Shown here piece by piece: positions 37,648 to 46,886 of a stretch of 64,000 nt of DNA. Position 1 is the stretch's first letter; every line of letters starts with the position of its first letter. The DNA is from Telmatospirillum sp. (GTDB taxonomy: Bacteria; Pseudomonadota; Alphaproteobacteria; Rhodospirillales; Magnetospirillaceae), in the NCBI GenBank assembly GCA_031291415.1, contig JARLJB010000182.1, positions 39,895 to 103,894 of the forward strand. The letters are read 5' to 3'. A model generated the notes under the pieces. That model saw only the letters and a program-made list of their open reading frames with translations, ran no database searches and was not told the DNA's origin. Both the position numbers and the translations under genes were made by a program.

Positions 37648-39503
37648 TGCGCCGCCGCCCTCTGTCCGGATCTGTCGCCAATCACGACAGTAAATCCGGT
37701 GATATCAAAACGCTGAAGACCCTGGTTCCTTACCTTTGGCCGCCGGACCTCGAATTACGGGTCCGCGTGGTCTTCTCGATGTTCTTTCTGGTCGCCGCCA
37801 AGCTGATGAATGTGCTGGTGCCGGTGATCTTCAAGCACGCCGTCGATGATTTGGCACCGCTCGGGTCGGTTGGCCTTGGAATCGTCGTGCCCGTCGGTTT
37901 GGTATTGTCCTACGGCGCGGCGCGCGTGCTCGCCCAGAGCTTCGGCGAATTGCGCGACATCCTGTTCGGCAAGGTCGGACAACGGGCGATCCGCACCATC
38001 GCCCTGGCCGTCTTTCGACATCTGCACCGTTTATCGTTGCGCTTTCATCTCGACCGCCAAACCGGGGGTCTCAATCAGGCGATCGAGCGAGGGTCCCGAG
38101 GTGTGGAATTCCTGCTCAACGCCCTGTTGTTCTCCATCCTGCCGACGCTGCTGGAAATCGGCTTGGTCTGCGGCCTGCTGTGGACTCTCTACGACATCAG
38201 GTTTCCGTTGGTCACGCTGGCGACGATCGCGGTTTACGTTGTCTTCACGTTGTGGGTGACCAACTGGCGCATCAAATTCCTGCGCAGTGCCAATGAATCG
38301 GGTCAGAGGGCGAACACCCAGGCTATCGATTCCCTGATCAACTATGAGACCGTGAAATATTTCGGCAACGAGGAGCATGAGGCCCGCCGCTACGACCAGT
38401 CCTTGGCGAGTTACGAACGTTCCGCGGTCCAAGTCAAAGTGTCGGTGTCGGTCCTCAATCTCGGCCAGGGCGCCATCATCGCCATGGGCGCGACCGTAAT
38501 GATGGTCATGGCCGCTTATGGTGTGGCCGACGGGCATCTCAGGGTCGGCGATTTCGTGCTGGTCAATACCTATCTGATCCAGCTTTACCTGCAGCTCAAT
38601 GCCCTCGGATTCATCTACCGCGAGATCAAACGTTCGTTGATCGATATGGAGGACATGTTCGCGCTTCTGCGGCAGAGCAGGGAGATCGCCGACGTTCCGG
38701 GGGCACCGGCTTTGCTCGTGCGGCGCGGCGGTATTTCTTTCGAGAACGTATCGTTTCGCTACGAGCAGGATCGGGAAATCCTCAAGGCGATCAATTTCGA
38801 GGTGCCGCCGGGGCACAGCCTGGCGATCGTCGGGCCGTCGGGGGCCGGCAAAAGCACGCTGTCGCGCCTCCTGTTCCGGTTTTACGACGTTTCGGCGGGC
38901 CGCATCCTGATCGACGGCCAGGACATCCGCACGGTCACCCAGGCGTCTCTCCGGGCGGCCATTGGCATCGTTCCGCAGGACACAGTGCTGTTCAACGATA
39001 CGATCTACTACAACATCGCCTATGGGCGTCCCGGAGCCTCGCGCGAGGACGTGGAGGCCGCCGCCGATCTCGCCCGCATTCATGACTTTGTCGTCTCGCT
39101 GCCGCAAGGGTACGAGACGCGGGTCGGGGAACGAGGCCTCAAGCTGTCGGGAGGGGAAAAACAGCGCGTCGCCATTGCCAGGACCATCCTCAAGGGACCG
39201 AAGATCCTGTTGTTCGACGAGGCGACATCGGCGCTCGACACGCAGACCGAGCGTGAGATCCAGCTGTCCCTTCGCGAGGTTTCGGAAAATCGTACCACGC
39301 TGATGATCGCGCATCGCCTGTCGACGGTTGTCGATGCCGACGAGATCCTGGTTCTCGATCAAGGCCAAGTGGTCGAGCGCGGGCGTCATGACGTTCTTTT
39401 GGCGCAAGGCGGTATCTATTCCGGAATGTGGCAACGGCAACAGGAAACCGCGTATCTTCAGGCCGAACTGGCGCAGGCTCTGGCCGGCGATGGAGTGGCC
39501 TGA
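37638..39503 (+). CDS. Atm1/HMT1-type ABC exporter, fused permease-ATPase
   Basis: 621 residues. Half-transporter with an N-terminal six-helix domain (about 30-330) and a C-terminal ATPase: Walker A GPSGAGKST (about 400), signature LSGGEKQR (about 503), Walker B ILLFDEATSALD (about 523). LSLRFHLDRQTGGLNQAIERG and ETVKYFGNEEHEARRYD are characteristic of the Atm1/ABCB6-7 branch, which exports glutathione-linked sulfur or heavy-metal compounds. The start may be ATG 37638 or ATG 37647, which overlaps the preceding stop as TGATG. Confidence 0.92.
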   Translation: MGLMRRRPLSGSVANHDSKSGDIKTLKTLVPYLWPPDLELRVRVVFSMFFLVAAKLMNVLVPVIFKHAVDDLAPLGSVGLGIVVPVGLVLSYGAARVLAQSFGELRDILFGKVGQRAIRTIALAVFRHLHRLSLRFHLDRQTGGLNQAIERGSRGVEFLLNALLFSILPTLLEIGLVCGLLWTLYDIRFPLVTLATIAVYVVFTLWVTNWRIKFLRSANESGQRANTQAIDSLINYETVKYFGNEEHEARRYDQSLASYERSAVQVKVSVSVLNLGQGAIIAMGATVMMVMAAYGVADGHLRVGDFVLVNTYLIQLYLQLNALGFIYREIKRSLIDMEDMFALLRQSREIADVPGAPALLVRRGGISFENVSFRYEQDREILKAINFEVPPGHSLAIVGPSGAGKSTLSRLLFRFYDVSAGRILIDGQDIRTVTQASLRAAIGIVPQDTVLFNDTIYYNIAYGRPGASREDVEAAADLARIHDFVVSLPQGYETRVGERGLKLSGGEKQRVAIARTILKGPKILLFDEATSALDTQTEREIQLSLREVSENRTTLMIAHRLSTVVDADEILVLDQGQVVERGRHDVLLAQGGIYSGMWQRQQETAYLQAELAQALAGDGVA

Positions 39504-39583
39504 TTGTAGGGAAAACCGTCCAGGATGCTTGGTCAGAGGATGGAAAAACGCTAGGATTCCCGTTCGCGAAAGAGGGGAATGAG

Positions 39584-39940
39584 ATGTTCAAGTTCATCGG
39601 CCGGGCGCTCGCCGGCCTGGTTCTGACAAAAGACGCACGACAAGCGGTCGGTCAGCTCCAGATCGGCCCCATAGCCGGCAAGAGCAAGCCGAAGTCTCCC
39701 TTCGATCAGCGGGATCAGGACGGCGCGGAACGTCCGGGGGCGCGGGAGCAGGCGATCGCCGACGTGCAGAAGGACGCCCAGGACCTGGTTACACCCGATC
39801 GGGCCGAATTGATCCGCCAGGCCATGCGGGTGCGGGCGGCCAAGCAGACGATCCTGGCCGATCTCGACGATGAAACCCGTGGCAAGCTGGTGGCAGCGGC
39901 GATGAAGGCCCTGCTCAAGAGCGACCAGCCGAAAGAGTGA
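39584..39940 (+). CDS. Hypothetical small protein, 118 residues
   Basis: Starts at ATG 39584 after AGAGGGG. The N-terminus is mildly hydrophobic (MFKFIGRALAGLVL); the middle is Pro/Lys/Asp-rich and likely disordered (GPIAGKSKPKSPFDQ, RDQDGAERPG); the C-terminal half forms charged helices (REQAIADVQKDAQDL, ELIRQAMRVRAAKQTILADLDDETRGKLVAAAM). No family recognised. It lies 80 bp behind the ABC exporter in the same direction, possibly in the same transcript, and a repeat follows immediately. Confidence 0.65.
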   Translation: MFKFIGRALAGLVLTKDARQAVGQLQIGPIAGKSKPKSPFDQRDQDGAERPGAREQAIADVQKDAQDLVTPDRAELIRQAMRVRAAKQTILADLDDETRGKLVAAAMKALLKSDQPKE

Positions 39941-39944
39941 AGGC

Positions 39945-40062
39945 TTGGGGCGAAATAGTCGCTCCAGGCCGTTAAGCGCTGAGCGGCGCTTGTGAGCCCG
40001 TCGGAGCCGGAGGCGCAGGCGTCATATGAACCTCAGGGCTCGGGAGCGACTGTTTTTCCCCA
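39945..40062. repeat. Element with inverted ends, related to the hairpin at 45346
   Basis: The left end (39945-39968, built on GGGGCGAAATAGTCGCTCC) and right end (40042-40062, GGGAGCGACTGTTTTTCCCC) are inverted near-copies of one another; both resemble the arms of the 45346-45377 hairpin. The internal part is GC-rich with GGAGCCGGAGGCGCAGGCG. It lies right after the small hypothetical gene and fills most of the gap before the CheZ-like gene. Confidence 0.6.
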
Positions 40063-40195
40063 GAGCCTGAGGGGGCCTGGGGCGGCCGTCGATGCATGCC
40101 TTTCTCGACACAAGCTGACGGAAGGCATAGAAATTATATCCAGGCATGTCCTGTCGCCCTGACGGCTGATGGTCTCGTATGATTTGGGGTCTCGG

Positions 40196-40762
40196 ATGAT
40201 TTCGACAGTAGAAGAAGATCAGCTCAAAAAAGAGTTGGTCGGACTATTTGGCCATATGAACAAGATGCGCCGGGAGCTTGCTGTTCTTCAGGGGCATGAC
40301 GACGGCAACTTTGTGACGATGGCCGATACGCTTGACGCAATCGTTGAGAACACCGAGACGGCCAGCAACGCGATTTTGGAGAGCATGGAAAGCATCGAGG
40401 AGATGGTTTCCGAGTTGCGCCGGATCGATAATCCGGCGGTTTCAGCCATCTGCAGCCGCATTTCCGAACGCAGCAATCAGGTGTTCGAGGCTTGCTCGTT
40501 CCAGGATTTGACCGGGCAGCGGATCACCCGCGTGGTCAATTCTCTGAAATTTATCGAGGAGCGGGTCACGGCGATGGTCCGTATGTGGGGCAAGGAAGAG
40601 CTTGCCAAGGTCGTCGAGGAGGTGAAAGCCGAATCCGCCCCGGCGGTCGTCGATCCGGATAAGGCGCTTCTGCACGGTCCGCAGCGCGATAGCGTGGCCA
40701 ATAGCCAGGCGGACGTCGATAAGCTGTTCTCGCAGGACGACATCGACAAATTGTTTGGATGA
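40196..40762 (+). CDS. cheZ: CheZ-like chemotaxis protein phosphatase
   Basis: 188 residues from ATG 40196. Long helices form the CheZ four-helix bundle; the active-site motif is FEACSFQDLTGQRI with D104 and Q108 at the positions of the E. coli catalytic Asp143/Gln147. After an unstructured linker (about 145-170), the C-terminus contains two close copies of a short acidic-hydrophobic motif, DVDKLF and DIDKLFG, like the CheY-binding tail of CheZ and of FliM. It should dephosphorylate CheY-P. No other che or flagellar gene is adjacent, but a chemoreceptor lies at the end of the window. Confidence 0.88.
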   Translation: MISTVEEDQLKKELVGLFGHMNKMRRELAVLQGHDDGNFVTMADTLDAIVENTETASNAILESMESIEEMVSELRRIDNPAVSAICSRISERSNQVFEACSFQDLTGQRITRVVNSLKFIEERVTAMVRMWGKEELAKVVEEVKAESAPAVVDPDKALLHGPQRDSVANSQADVDKLFSQDDIDKLFG

Positions 40763-40790
40763 TCCTGCCGGAGGCCGTCACAGATTCTCC

Positions 40791-40819
40791 TTGACGAGGG
40801 GATGCCGAGGCCTTAAAAA
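40791..40819 (+). promoter_or_regulatory. Probable housekeeping promoter of rpmB
   Basis: TTGACG (40791-40796) and TAAAAA (40814-40819) are separated by 17 bp, giving a good -35 and an acceptable -10 box. The expected start site is near 40826, about 45 bp before the rpmB ATG. Confidence 0.5.
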
Positions 40820-40869
40820 CCCGGCTTCCCGGCATTTGCTTGGTTCGAAAAGAAAAGAGGGTATCTCTC

Positions 40870-41163
40870 ATGTCGCGTCGTTGTGTCGTCACCGGCAAGG
40901 GTGTGTTGACTGGCAATAATGTTAGCCACGCTAACAACCGGACCCGTCGCCGTTTCCTGCCCAATCTGCAGGAAAGCGCTGTGCTTAGCGATGCCCTGAA
41001 CCAGACGGTTCGCCTGCGTCTTTCGACGCGCGGTCTGAAGACCATTGAACATAATGGCGGCATCGACTCCTTCCTGCTGTCGGTCACCGACAGCAAGCTC
41101 ACCACTGAGGCCCTGCGCCTGAAGCGCCGCATCCAGCGCGCTCTGGAACGCCAGGTCGCCTAA
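40870..41163 (+). CDS. rpmB: 50S ribosomal protein L28
   Basis: 97 residues, normal for alphaproteobacterial bL28. [20 protein letters not shown] and [14 protein letters not shown] are the signature. It binds 23S rRNA near the E-site side of the large subunit. ATG 40870 is preceded by AAGAGGG at 40856-40862 with a comfortable spacing; an in-frame start at 40840 is not supported. A strong terminator follows 27 bp after the stop, so the gene is monocistronic. Confidence 0.97.
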   Translation: MSRRCVVTGKGVLTGNNVSHANNRTRRRFLPNLQESAVLSDALNQTVRLRLSTRGLKTIEHNGGIDSFLLSVTDSKLTTEALRLKRRIQRALERQVA

Positions 41164-41190
41164 GACATCCCATCCGACGCTGGGATAGAA

Positions 41191-41224
41191 AAAGGGCCCG
41201 CCTCCTGATGGAGGCGGGCCCTTT
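41191..41224. terminator. Strong bidirectional terminator between rpmB and secA
   Basis: Perfect 15-bp inverted repeat (41191-41205 / 41210-41224) with a TGAT loop. Arms end in AAA and TTT, so it can work for rpmB on the plus strand and for secA on the minus strand. Confidence 0.85.
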
Positions 41225-41241
41225 CGCGTGATCAAAGGCAG

Positions 41242-41420
41242 AAGGAACGCCGCTGCTGGCGACGTGACGGGCGGGGACGCCCGTCCCACTGATGATTTCA
41301 GCATCCCACCAGTGGCTCCGGCAGTTCCGGCGAAGCCGGAAAGGTGCCTCGTTTCTGACGTTGTCACTTGAAGGAACGCCGCTGCCCGCGGCGTGACGAG
41401 CGGGGACGCTCGTCCTACTG
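41242..41420. repeat. Two direct 50-bp repeat units with covarying hairpins
   Basis: Units at 41242-41291 and 41371-41420 agree at 44 of 50 positions. Each contains a hairpin; the stem reads CGGGCG/CGCCCG in the first and CGAGCG/CGCTCG in the second, so both sides changed together. A third GC-rich hairpin (GGCTCCGGCAGTTCCGG / CCGGCGAAGCCGG region, 41313-41341) lies between them. Similar GGGCGGGACGCCC hairpins occur at 29908-29926. Confidence 0.7.
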
Positions 41421-41432
41421 GCGGCCCTGCTC

Positions 41433-44162
41433 TCAGTTCACCGCGCCGTGGCAGTGCTTATATTTCTTGCCGGAACCGCAAGGGCAGGGGGCGTTCCGCG
41501 AGGTGCCACCCCAGGTCGATGAATCGGCAGGATCGACAGCGGCGGTCCGCATCGGCTGCTGGACCGTAATACCAGCCTCGGCGGCGTCTCTCTGTCTCGA
41601 CGATTCGGCGAAAGCCGGGTCGTCGCGGCTTTCGACATATTGGCTGGGTGACCGCGGCGGCGTGAGTTCCTCCTCCGAACCCGATTCGACGCGCAGTTCG
41701 ATATGGGCCAGCAGCGAGGTGATCTTTTCACGAAGGTCGGCCAGCATCTCCTCGAACAGGTTGAACGCTTCCCGCTTGTATTCGTTCAACGGGTCGCGTT
41801 GGCCGTAAGCCCTGAGGCCGATGCCCTGACGCAGATGATCGAGTGTCAGCAGATGGTCCTTCCAGGACTGGTCGAGCACCTGCAGCAGCAGGCTCTTCTC
41901 CACCATGCGCATGACGTCCGGACCGTAGTTGGCGGCCTTTTCCGCCATCTTATGGTCGGCCGCCTCAAGCACGCGGTGACGGATCTCCTGGTCGGCGATT
42001 CCATCTTCCTTGGCCCACTCGACGATCGGCAGGTCGAGGTTGAACACCCGCAGGACGTCCTGGCGAAGACCGGTGACATTCCATTGTTCCGGGTAGGCGC
42101 GTTCGGGAATGGACTTGAGTACCATGTCCTCGGCCACTTCGTGACGCATGTCGACGATCGCCTGCGACACGTCGGTGGCGCTCATCAATTCTTTGCGCTG
42201 CTCGTAGATGACCTTGCGCTGGTCGTTCATCACGTCGTCGAACTTCAGCAGATTTTTGCGGATGTCGAAATTGCGCGCCTCGACCTTCTGCTGCGCTTTC
42301 TCAAGGGCCTTGTTGATCCAGGGGTGGACGATCGCCTCACCCTCCTGCAGGCCCAGTTTCTGCAGCATGCCGTCCATGCGCTGCGATCCGAAAATGCGCA
42401 TCAAATCGTCTTCGAGCGACAGGAAGAACTTGGAGGCCCCCGGGTCGCCCTGACGGCCTGACCGGCCGCGCAACTGATTGTCGATGCGCCGGCTTTCGTG
42501 ACGCTCGGTGCCGACCACATAGAGACCGCCGGCCGCCAGCGCCACCTGCTTGCCGGCCTCGACCTCGGCGCGGATCTCCTCGGCCTTCTTGGCCCGCAGA
42601 GCGTCGTCGGTGATGTCGGCCAACTCGTGGCGGAGCCGCATGTCGAGATTGCCGCCCAATTGGATATCGGTACCACGGCCGGCCATGTTGGTGGCGATGG
42701 TCACCGCAGCCGGCACGCCGGCCAGCGAGATGATGTAGGCCTCGCGTTCGTGGTGACGGGCGTTCAGAACCTCGTGCTGAATCTTCTTTTTCTTGAGAAG
42801 CTCGGACAGCATTTCCGATTTTTCGATGGAGACCGTGCCGACCAGAATTGGCTGTTTGCGGCTGCGGCAGTCCTCGATCAGCTTGACGATCGCTTCGAAC
42901 TTCTCGCGGGCTGTCCGATAGACCTCGTCGTCGGCGTCCTTGCGGGCGACCGGCACGTTGGTCGGGATGTCGACGACATCGAGATTGTAGATCTCGGCGA
43001 ATTCCGAGGCTTCGGTCATCGCGGTTCCGGTCATGCCGGCCAGCTTCGGGTAAAGGCGGAAATAGTTCTGGAAGGTGATCGAAGCCAGGGTCTGGTTCTC
43101 GTTCTGGATGGTCACCAGTTCCTTGGCTTCCAATGCCTGGTGCAGACCCTCCGAATAACGCCGGCCTTCCATCATGCGGCCGGTGAATTCGTCGATGATC
43201 ACCACCTTGTCGTCGCTGACGATGTAGTCGACGTCGCGGGTGAACAATTTATGAGCGCGCAGCGCCTGATTGACATGGTGCACCAGATTGACGTTCTGGA
43301 TGTCGTAAAGGTTATCGCTCTTCAGCATCCCGTCTTCGGTCAACAGCGCTTCCACATGGGTGACGCCTTGCTCGGTCAGACTGACGGCGCGGGCCTTTTC
43401 GTCTTTTTCGTAATCGGTATCGAGGAGTTGGGGGATGATCTTGTTGACCCGGACATAAAGCTCGGAGTTGTCCTCGGTCGGCCCCGAAATGATCAGCGGC
43501 GTCCGCGCCTCGTCGATGAGGATCGAGTCCACTTCGTCGACGATCGCGTAATGGAACGGCCGCTGAACCATCTCTTCGAGACGGAATTTCATATTGTCGC
43601 GCAGATAGTCGAAGCCGAACTCGTTGTTGGTGCCATAGGTGATGTCGGCCCCATAAGCTTCCTGGCGTTCGAAATCGCTCAGTTCATGAGTGATGACGCC
43701 GACACTCAGCCCAAGGAAACGATAAATCTGGCCCATCCACTCGGAATCGCGCTTGGCCAGGTAGTCGTTCACGGTAACGACGTGCACGCCTTTGCCCGAC
43801 AGCGCGTTCAGATAGACGGCCAGCGTGGCCACCAGCGTCTTGCCTTCGCCGGTTCGCATTTCGGCGATCGTACCTCGGTGAAGGACCAAGCCTCCCAACA
43901 GCTGAACGTCGAAGTGGCGTTGGCCGAGAACGCGTCGAGCCGCCTCGCGGACGGTGGCGAAGGCGTCGACCAGGATGTCGTCTTCGCTTTCCCCCTTGGC
44001 CAGGCGATCACGCAGCCAGCTGGTACGGGCGCGCAAATCGTCGTCGGACAGAGGCTGGACCTGGGGTTCCAGCGCGTTGATGGCCTCGACCTGTTTCGTG
44101 AAAGTCTTTAAAAGACGGTCGTTGGCGGTGCCGAAGAGCCGTCGGGCGATGGCGCCGAGCAT
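41433..44162 (-). CDS. secA: Preprotein translocase ATPase SecA
   Basis: 909 residues. Motor that drives unfolded preproteins through Sec[14 protein letters not shown] is Walker [16 protein letters not shown] includes the DEAD-like Walker B, and [14 protein letters not shown] is in the second nucleotide-binding fold; the C-terminus has the zinc-binding [13 protein letters not shown] tail that contacts SecB. ATG 44162 ([11 protein letters not shown]) follows GAGG; the frame extends to 44240 without homology. Transcribed divergently from the parvulin gene, an arrangement common in Alphaproteobacteria. Confidence 0.97.
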   Translation of the reverse strand: MLGAIARRLFGTANDRLLKTFTKQVEAINALEPQVQPLSDDDLRARTSWLRDRLAKGESEDDILVDAFATVREAARRVLGQRHFDVQLLGGLVLHRGTIAEMRTGEGKTLVATLAVYLNALSGKGVHVVTVNDYLAKRDSEWMGQIYRFLGLSVGVITHELSDFERQEAYGADITYGTNNEFGFDYLRDNMKFRLEEMVQRPFHYAIVDEVDSILIDEARTPLIISGPTEDNSELYVRVNKIIPQLLDTDYEKDEKARAVSLTEQGVTHVEALLTEDGMLKSDNLYDIQNVNLVHHVNQALRAHKLFTRDVDYIVSDDKVVIIDEFTGRMMEGRRYSEGLHQALEAKELVTIQNENQTLASITFQNYFRLYPKLAGMTGTAMTEASEFAEIYNLDVVDIPTNVPVARKDADDEVYRTAREKFEAIVKLIEDCRSRKQPILVGTVSIEKSEMLSELLKKKKIQHEVLNARHHEREAYIISLAGVPAAVTIATNMAGRGTDIQLGGNLDMRLRHELADITDDALRAKKAEEIRAEVEAGKQVALAAGGLYVVGTERHESRRIDNQLRGRSGRQGDPGASKFFLSLEDDLMRIFGSQRMDGMLQKLGLQEGEAIVHPWINKALEKAQQKVEARNFDIRKNLLKFDDVMNDQRKVIYEQRKELMSATDVSQAIVDMRHEVAEDMVLKSIPERAYPEQWNVTGLRQDVLRVFNLDLPIVEWAKEDGIADQEIRHRVLEAADHKMAEKAANYGPDVMRMVEKSLLLQVLDQSWKDHLLTLDHLRQGIGLRAYGQRDPLNEYKREAFNLFEEMLADLREKITSLLAHIELRVESGSEEELTPPRSPSQYVESRDDPAFAESSRQRDAAEAGITVQQPMRTAAVDPADSSTWGGTSRNAPCPCGSGKKYKHCHGAVN

Positions 44163-44455
44163 GCGGTAAACCTCGATGATTGGGTAAGGCGCGGGTGGCC
44201 TTTTGCCGGACGCTGACACACATAGAGCCAGCAACATCATCTGTCAACGTTGGGGGGCGCGCAGACAAGCCGGGGAAGGTGCAAAGACCGGCCTGTCGCC
44301 AACAGATGCGAGACAACTAAATAAACGCACAAATTCACCGTTCCAGCGCTTGTGTGTTGAACCCGGTTGTGCTTAATCCCTGCCGTGAGCATCCCAGTCG
44401 GGCCGCCGCCGGCCGTCCGCACCTACTCGTTCTAAGACGAAAAGGAACTACCCAG

Positions 44456-45319
44456 ATGATCCAACGCAACCTGCGTGCTGCCCTTTTGGCCGCCGTGATG
44501 ACGGCCGTGGCCGTACCTGTTTTCGCTGCGGACGCCGACCCTGTCGTAGCCTCGATCAATGGCAAGGAAATTCATCGCTCCGCCGTCGTTCAGGCGCAGC
44601 AGGCCATTCCTCAGCTGCGCCAGATGCCGCTTGAGATGGTCTACGAGCAGTTGCTCGACCATGTCGTGACCGCGCAGCTGTTACTCGATCAGGCCAAGCA
44701 GCAGAAGCTGGACGACGATCCGCAGGTCAAGGCGGCCCTGGAAGAGGCACATGCCCGTGTGCTGCAGCAGGCCTATCTGGCCAAGCGCGTCGAAGCCGAC
44801 ATCACCGAAGACGCGATCAAGCAGCGTTATGAAGAATTTAAGAAAACGGTGCCGCCGAAGGAAGAGGTGAAGGTCCGCCACATCCTGGTCGACACGGAAG
44901 CCGAAGCCAAGAAGGTCCTGGCCGACCTCAAGTCGGGTGTCAAATTCGAAGACGAAGCCAAGGCGAAGACCATCGATCCGTCGGGTAAGACGAACGGCGG
45001 CGATCTCGGCTATATCGGCAAGGACGACACCGTCAAGGAATTCTCGGAAGCGGCGTTCAAGCTGAAGCCCGGTGAAGTCAGCAAAACCGCAGTGAAGAGC
45101 CAGTTCGGCTATCATGTGATCAAAGTCGAAGATCGTCGGATCGCGCCGCCGCCGTCCTATGACGAAGCCAAAGGTTCGATCAAGAACGAGCTGGCGCAAA
45201 AGGACGTGCAGAAGGTTATCGACAGCCTGAAGAGCTCGGCCCAGATCAAAAAGTTCAATCCGGACGGCTCGCCGCTGACCGAAGCCGCCAAGCCGGCGGC
45301 TGAGGCTCCCAAGCAGTAA
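44456..45319 (+). CDS. Periplasmic peptidyl-prolyl isomerase, parvulin (PrsA/SurA-like)
   Basis: 287 residues from ATG 44456, after AAGGAA. A signal peptide (LRAALLAAVMTAVAVPVFAAD) is followed by a helical chaperone-like N-domain and one parvulin PPIase domain (about 135-230: EEVKVRHILVDTEAEAKKV, GGDLGYIGKDDTVKEF, VKSQFGYHVIKVEDRR). It likely assists folding of exported proteins. The position opposite secA fits a protein-export role. The C-terminus is Ala/Pro-rich and probably flexible. Confidence 0.92.
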   Translation: MIQRNLRAALLAAVMTAVAVPVFAADADPVVASINGKEIHRSAVVQAQQAIPQLRQMPLEMVYEQLLDHVVTAQLLLDQAKQQKLDDDPQVKAALEEAHARVLQQAYLAKRVEADITEDAIKQRYEEFKKTVPPKEEVKVRHILVDTEAEAKKVLADLKSGVKFEDEAKAKTIDPSGKTNGGDLGYIGKDDTVKEFSEAAFKLKPGEVSKTAVKSQFGYHVIKVEDRRIAPPPSYDEAKGSIKNELAQKDVQKVIDSLKSSAQIKKFNPDGSPLTEAAKPAAEAPKQ

Positions 45320-45656
45320 GCTGTTATTTCGTGACAAGTTCTTAGGGCTCTGGGGCGGAAATTATTGCTCCAGAGCCTAGCGACCATGTCATCAGTTACT
45401 CTAAAGGTTCGTCTGCGGGTATTTTGTAGTCGTCATCCCCGCGAAAGCGGGGATCTATCGTTGGAAAAAATGATGACTCTGCGACCAAAGACAGTTGTGG
45501 TTGCGGCATGGATTCCCGCCTTCGCGGGAATGACGGGAAAATGTGACGGAAAAACCGTAGCTGACGACAGACCTTAGGGTTCATGCGATGCCTTCGCCTC
45601 CGGCTTCGGCAGGCTCGGGCTAAGACCGTATAAGAAGGTAAGGAGGATCTTTGACC
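45320..45656. repeat. Intergenic repeats between the parvulin gene and argJ
   Basis: 337 bp without a gene. An 11-bp hairpin (45346-45356 / 45367-45377, one G-T pair) follows the parvulin stop and may terminate it. At 45431-45455 and 45511-45535 lie inverted copies of the widespread CGTCATnCCCGCG-type repeat, each itself a hairpin, making a 105-bp element. The segment 45585-45625 (CGCCTCCGGCTTCGGCAGG) resembles, inverted, the interior of the 39945-40062 element. Confidence 0.7.
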
Positions 45657-46886
45657 ATGGCGTCACTCTCTCCGCTGGCTCCCAAGACGCAAGTCGTGTT
45701 GGCCCCCTTGGATGGCGTCCGCTTGGCGTCCCACGCTTGCGGATTGCGCTACCAGGGACGTACCGACCTGATGATCGCCGAGCTGGCCGCCGGCACCACC
45801 GTCGCCGGCGTGTTCACCAAGTCGCTGACGGCGTCGGCTCCGGTTCTGTGGTGCCGGGAGGCATTGAAGGGCGGCGGGGCGCGGCTGGTCGTGGTCAACT
45901 CCGGAAATGCCAACGCCTTCACCGGCCAGGCCGGTGTCGCATCCGTGCGGCGCACCGTCGAGGTGGCTGCGAAACAGTGTGGATGCAAACCCGAAGAGGT
46001 GTTCATCGCCTCGACCGGTACCATCGGCGTTCCGCTCGATGATTCGAAGATCACCGAGGCGTTCGGTGCCGCGTTCGGCGGTCTGGCGGTCGATAAGTGG
46101 AGCGACGCGGCGAAAGCCATTCTCACCACCGACACCTATCCCAAGACAGCGACCCGCACCGCCAGGATCGGCGGCGTCGACGTGCGGATCAATGGCTTTT
46201 GCAAGGGTGCCGGAATGATCGCCCCGGATATGGCGACGATGCTGGCCTTTGTCTTCACCGATGCCACCTTGCCGGCGGCGGTGCTGCAAGAATTGCTGGC
46301 CAAGGGCACGGTCAAATCATTCAATTCGATCACCGTCGACAGCGATACGTCGACCAGCGATACGCTTTTGGCCTTTGCCACCGGCAAGGTTTCGCATGCC
46401 AAGGTGAGTGGTCCCAAGGACCCGGCGCTCCGGGACTTCCGCAAGAAGTTCGAAGATCTGCTGCTCGATCTCGCCCTCCAGGTCGTCAGGGATGGCGAGG
46501 GGGCCAGCAAGTTCGTCAAGATCACGGTGACCGGGGCGGCCAGCGCCCGGGCAGCCAAGACGATCGGCATGGCCATCGCCAATTCGCCGCTCGTCAAAAC
46601 AGCGGTTGCCGGCGAGGACGCCAACTGGGGCCGTATCGTCATGGCGGTCGGAAAATCCGGCGAGAAGGCCGACCGCGATCGGTTGAGCATCCGTATCGGC
46701 GGCGTCGAAGTGGCTCACAATGGCCAGGTCGTTGCCGGTTATGACGAGGCCCCGGTGACGGCGCATATGAAGGGGACCGACATCGTATTCGAGGTCGACA
46801 TCGGCGTGGGGCGCGGCAAAGCGACCGTGTGGACCTGCGACCTTACTCACGATTACATCGATATCAATGGTTCCTATCGCACCTGA
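45657..46886 (+). CDS. argJ: Bifunctional ornithine acetyltransferase / N-acetylglutamate synthase ArgJ
   Basis: 409 residues. Recycles the acetyl group from N-acetylornithine to glutamate in arginine biosynthesis. The self-cleavage site is KGAGMIAPDMA / TML, with Thr194 becoming the nucleophile of the beta chain. Other family marks are GLRYQGRTDLMI near the N-terminus and GEDANWGRIVMAVG. ATG 45657 sits after AAGGAGG; a TTG six bases earlier is in frame. The C-terminal 20 bp overlap the start of the GNAT-MutT gene. Confidence 0.96.
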   Translation: MASLSPLAPKTQVVLAPLDGVRLASHACGLRYQGRTDLMIAELAAGTTVAGVFTKSLTASAPVLWCREALKGGGARLVVVNSGNANAFTGQAGVASVRRTVEVAAKQCGCKPEEVFIASTGTIGVPLDDSKITEAFGAAFGGLAVDKWSDAAKAILTTDTYPKTATRTARIGGVDVRINGFCKGAGMIAPDMATMLAFVFTDATLPAAVLQELLAKGTVKSFNSITVDSDTSTSDTLLAFATGKVSHAKVSGPKDPALRDFRKKFEDLLLDLALQVVRDGEGASKFVKITVTGAASARAAKTIGMAIANSPLVKTAVAGEDANWGRIVMAVGKSGEKADRDRLSIRIGGVEVAHNGQVVAGYDEAPVTAHMKGTDIVFEVDIGVGRGKATVWTCDLTHDYIDINGSYRT

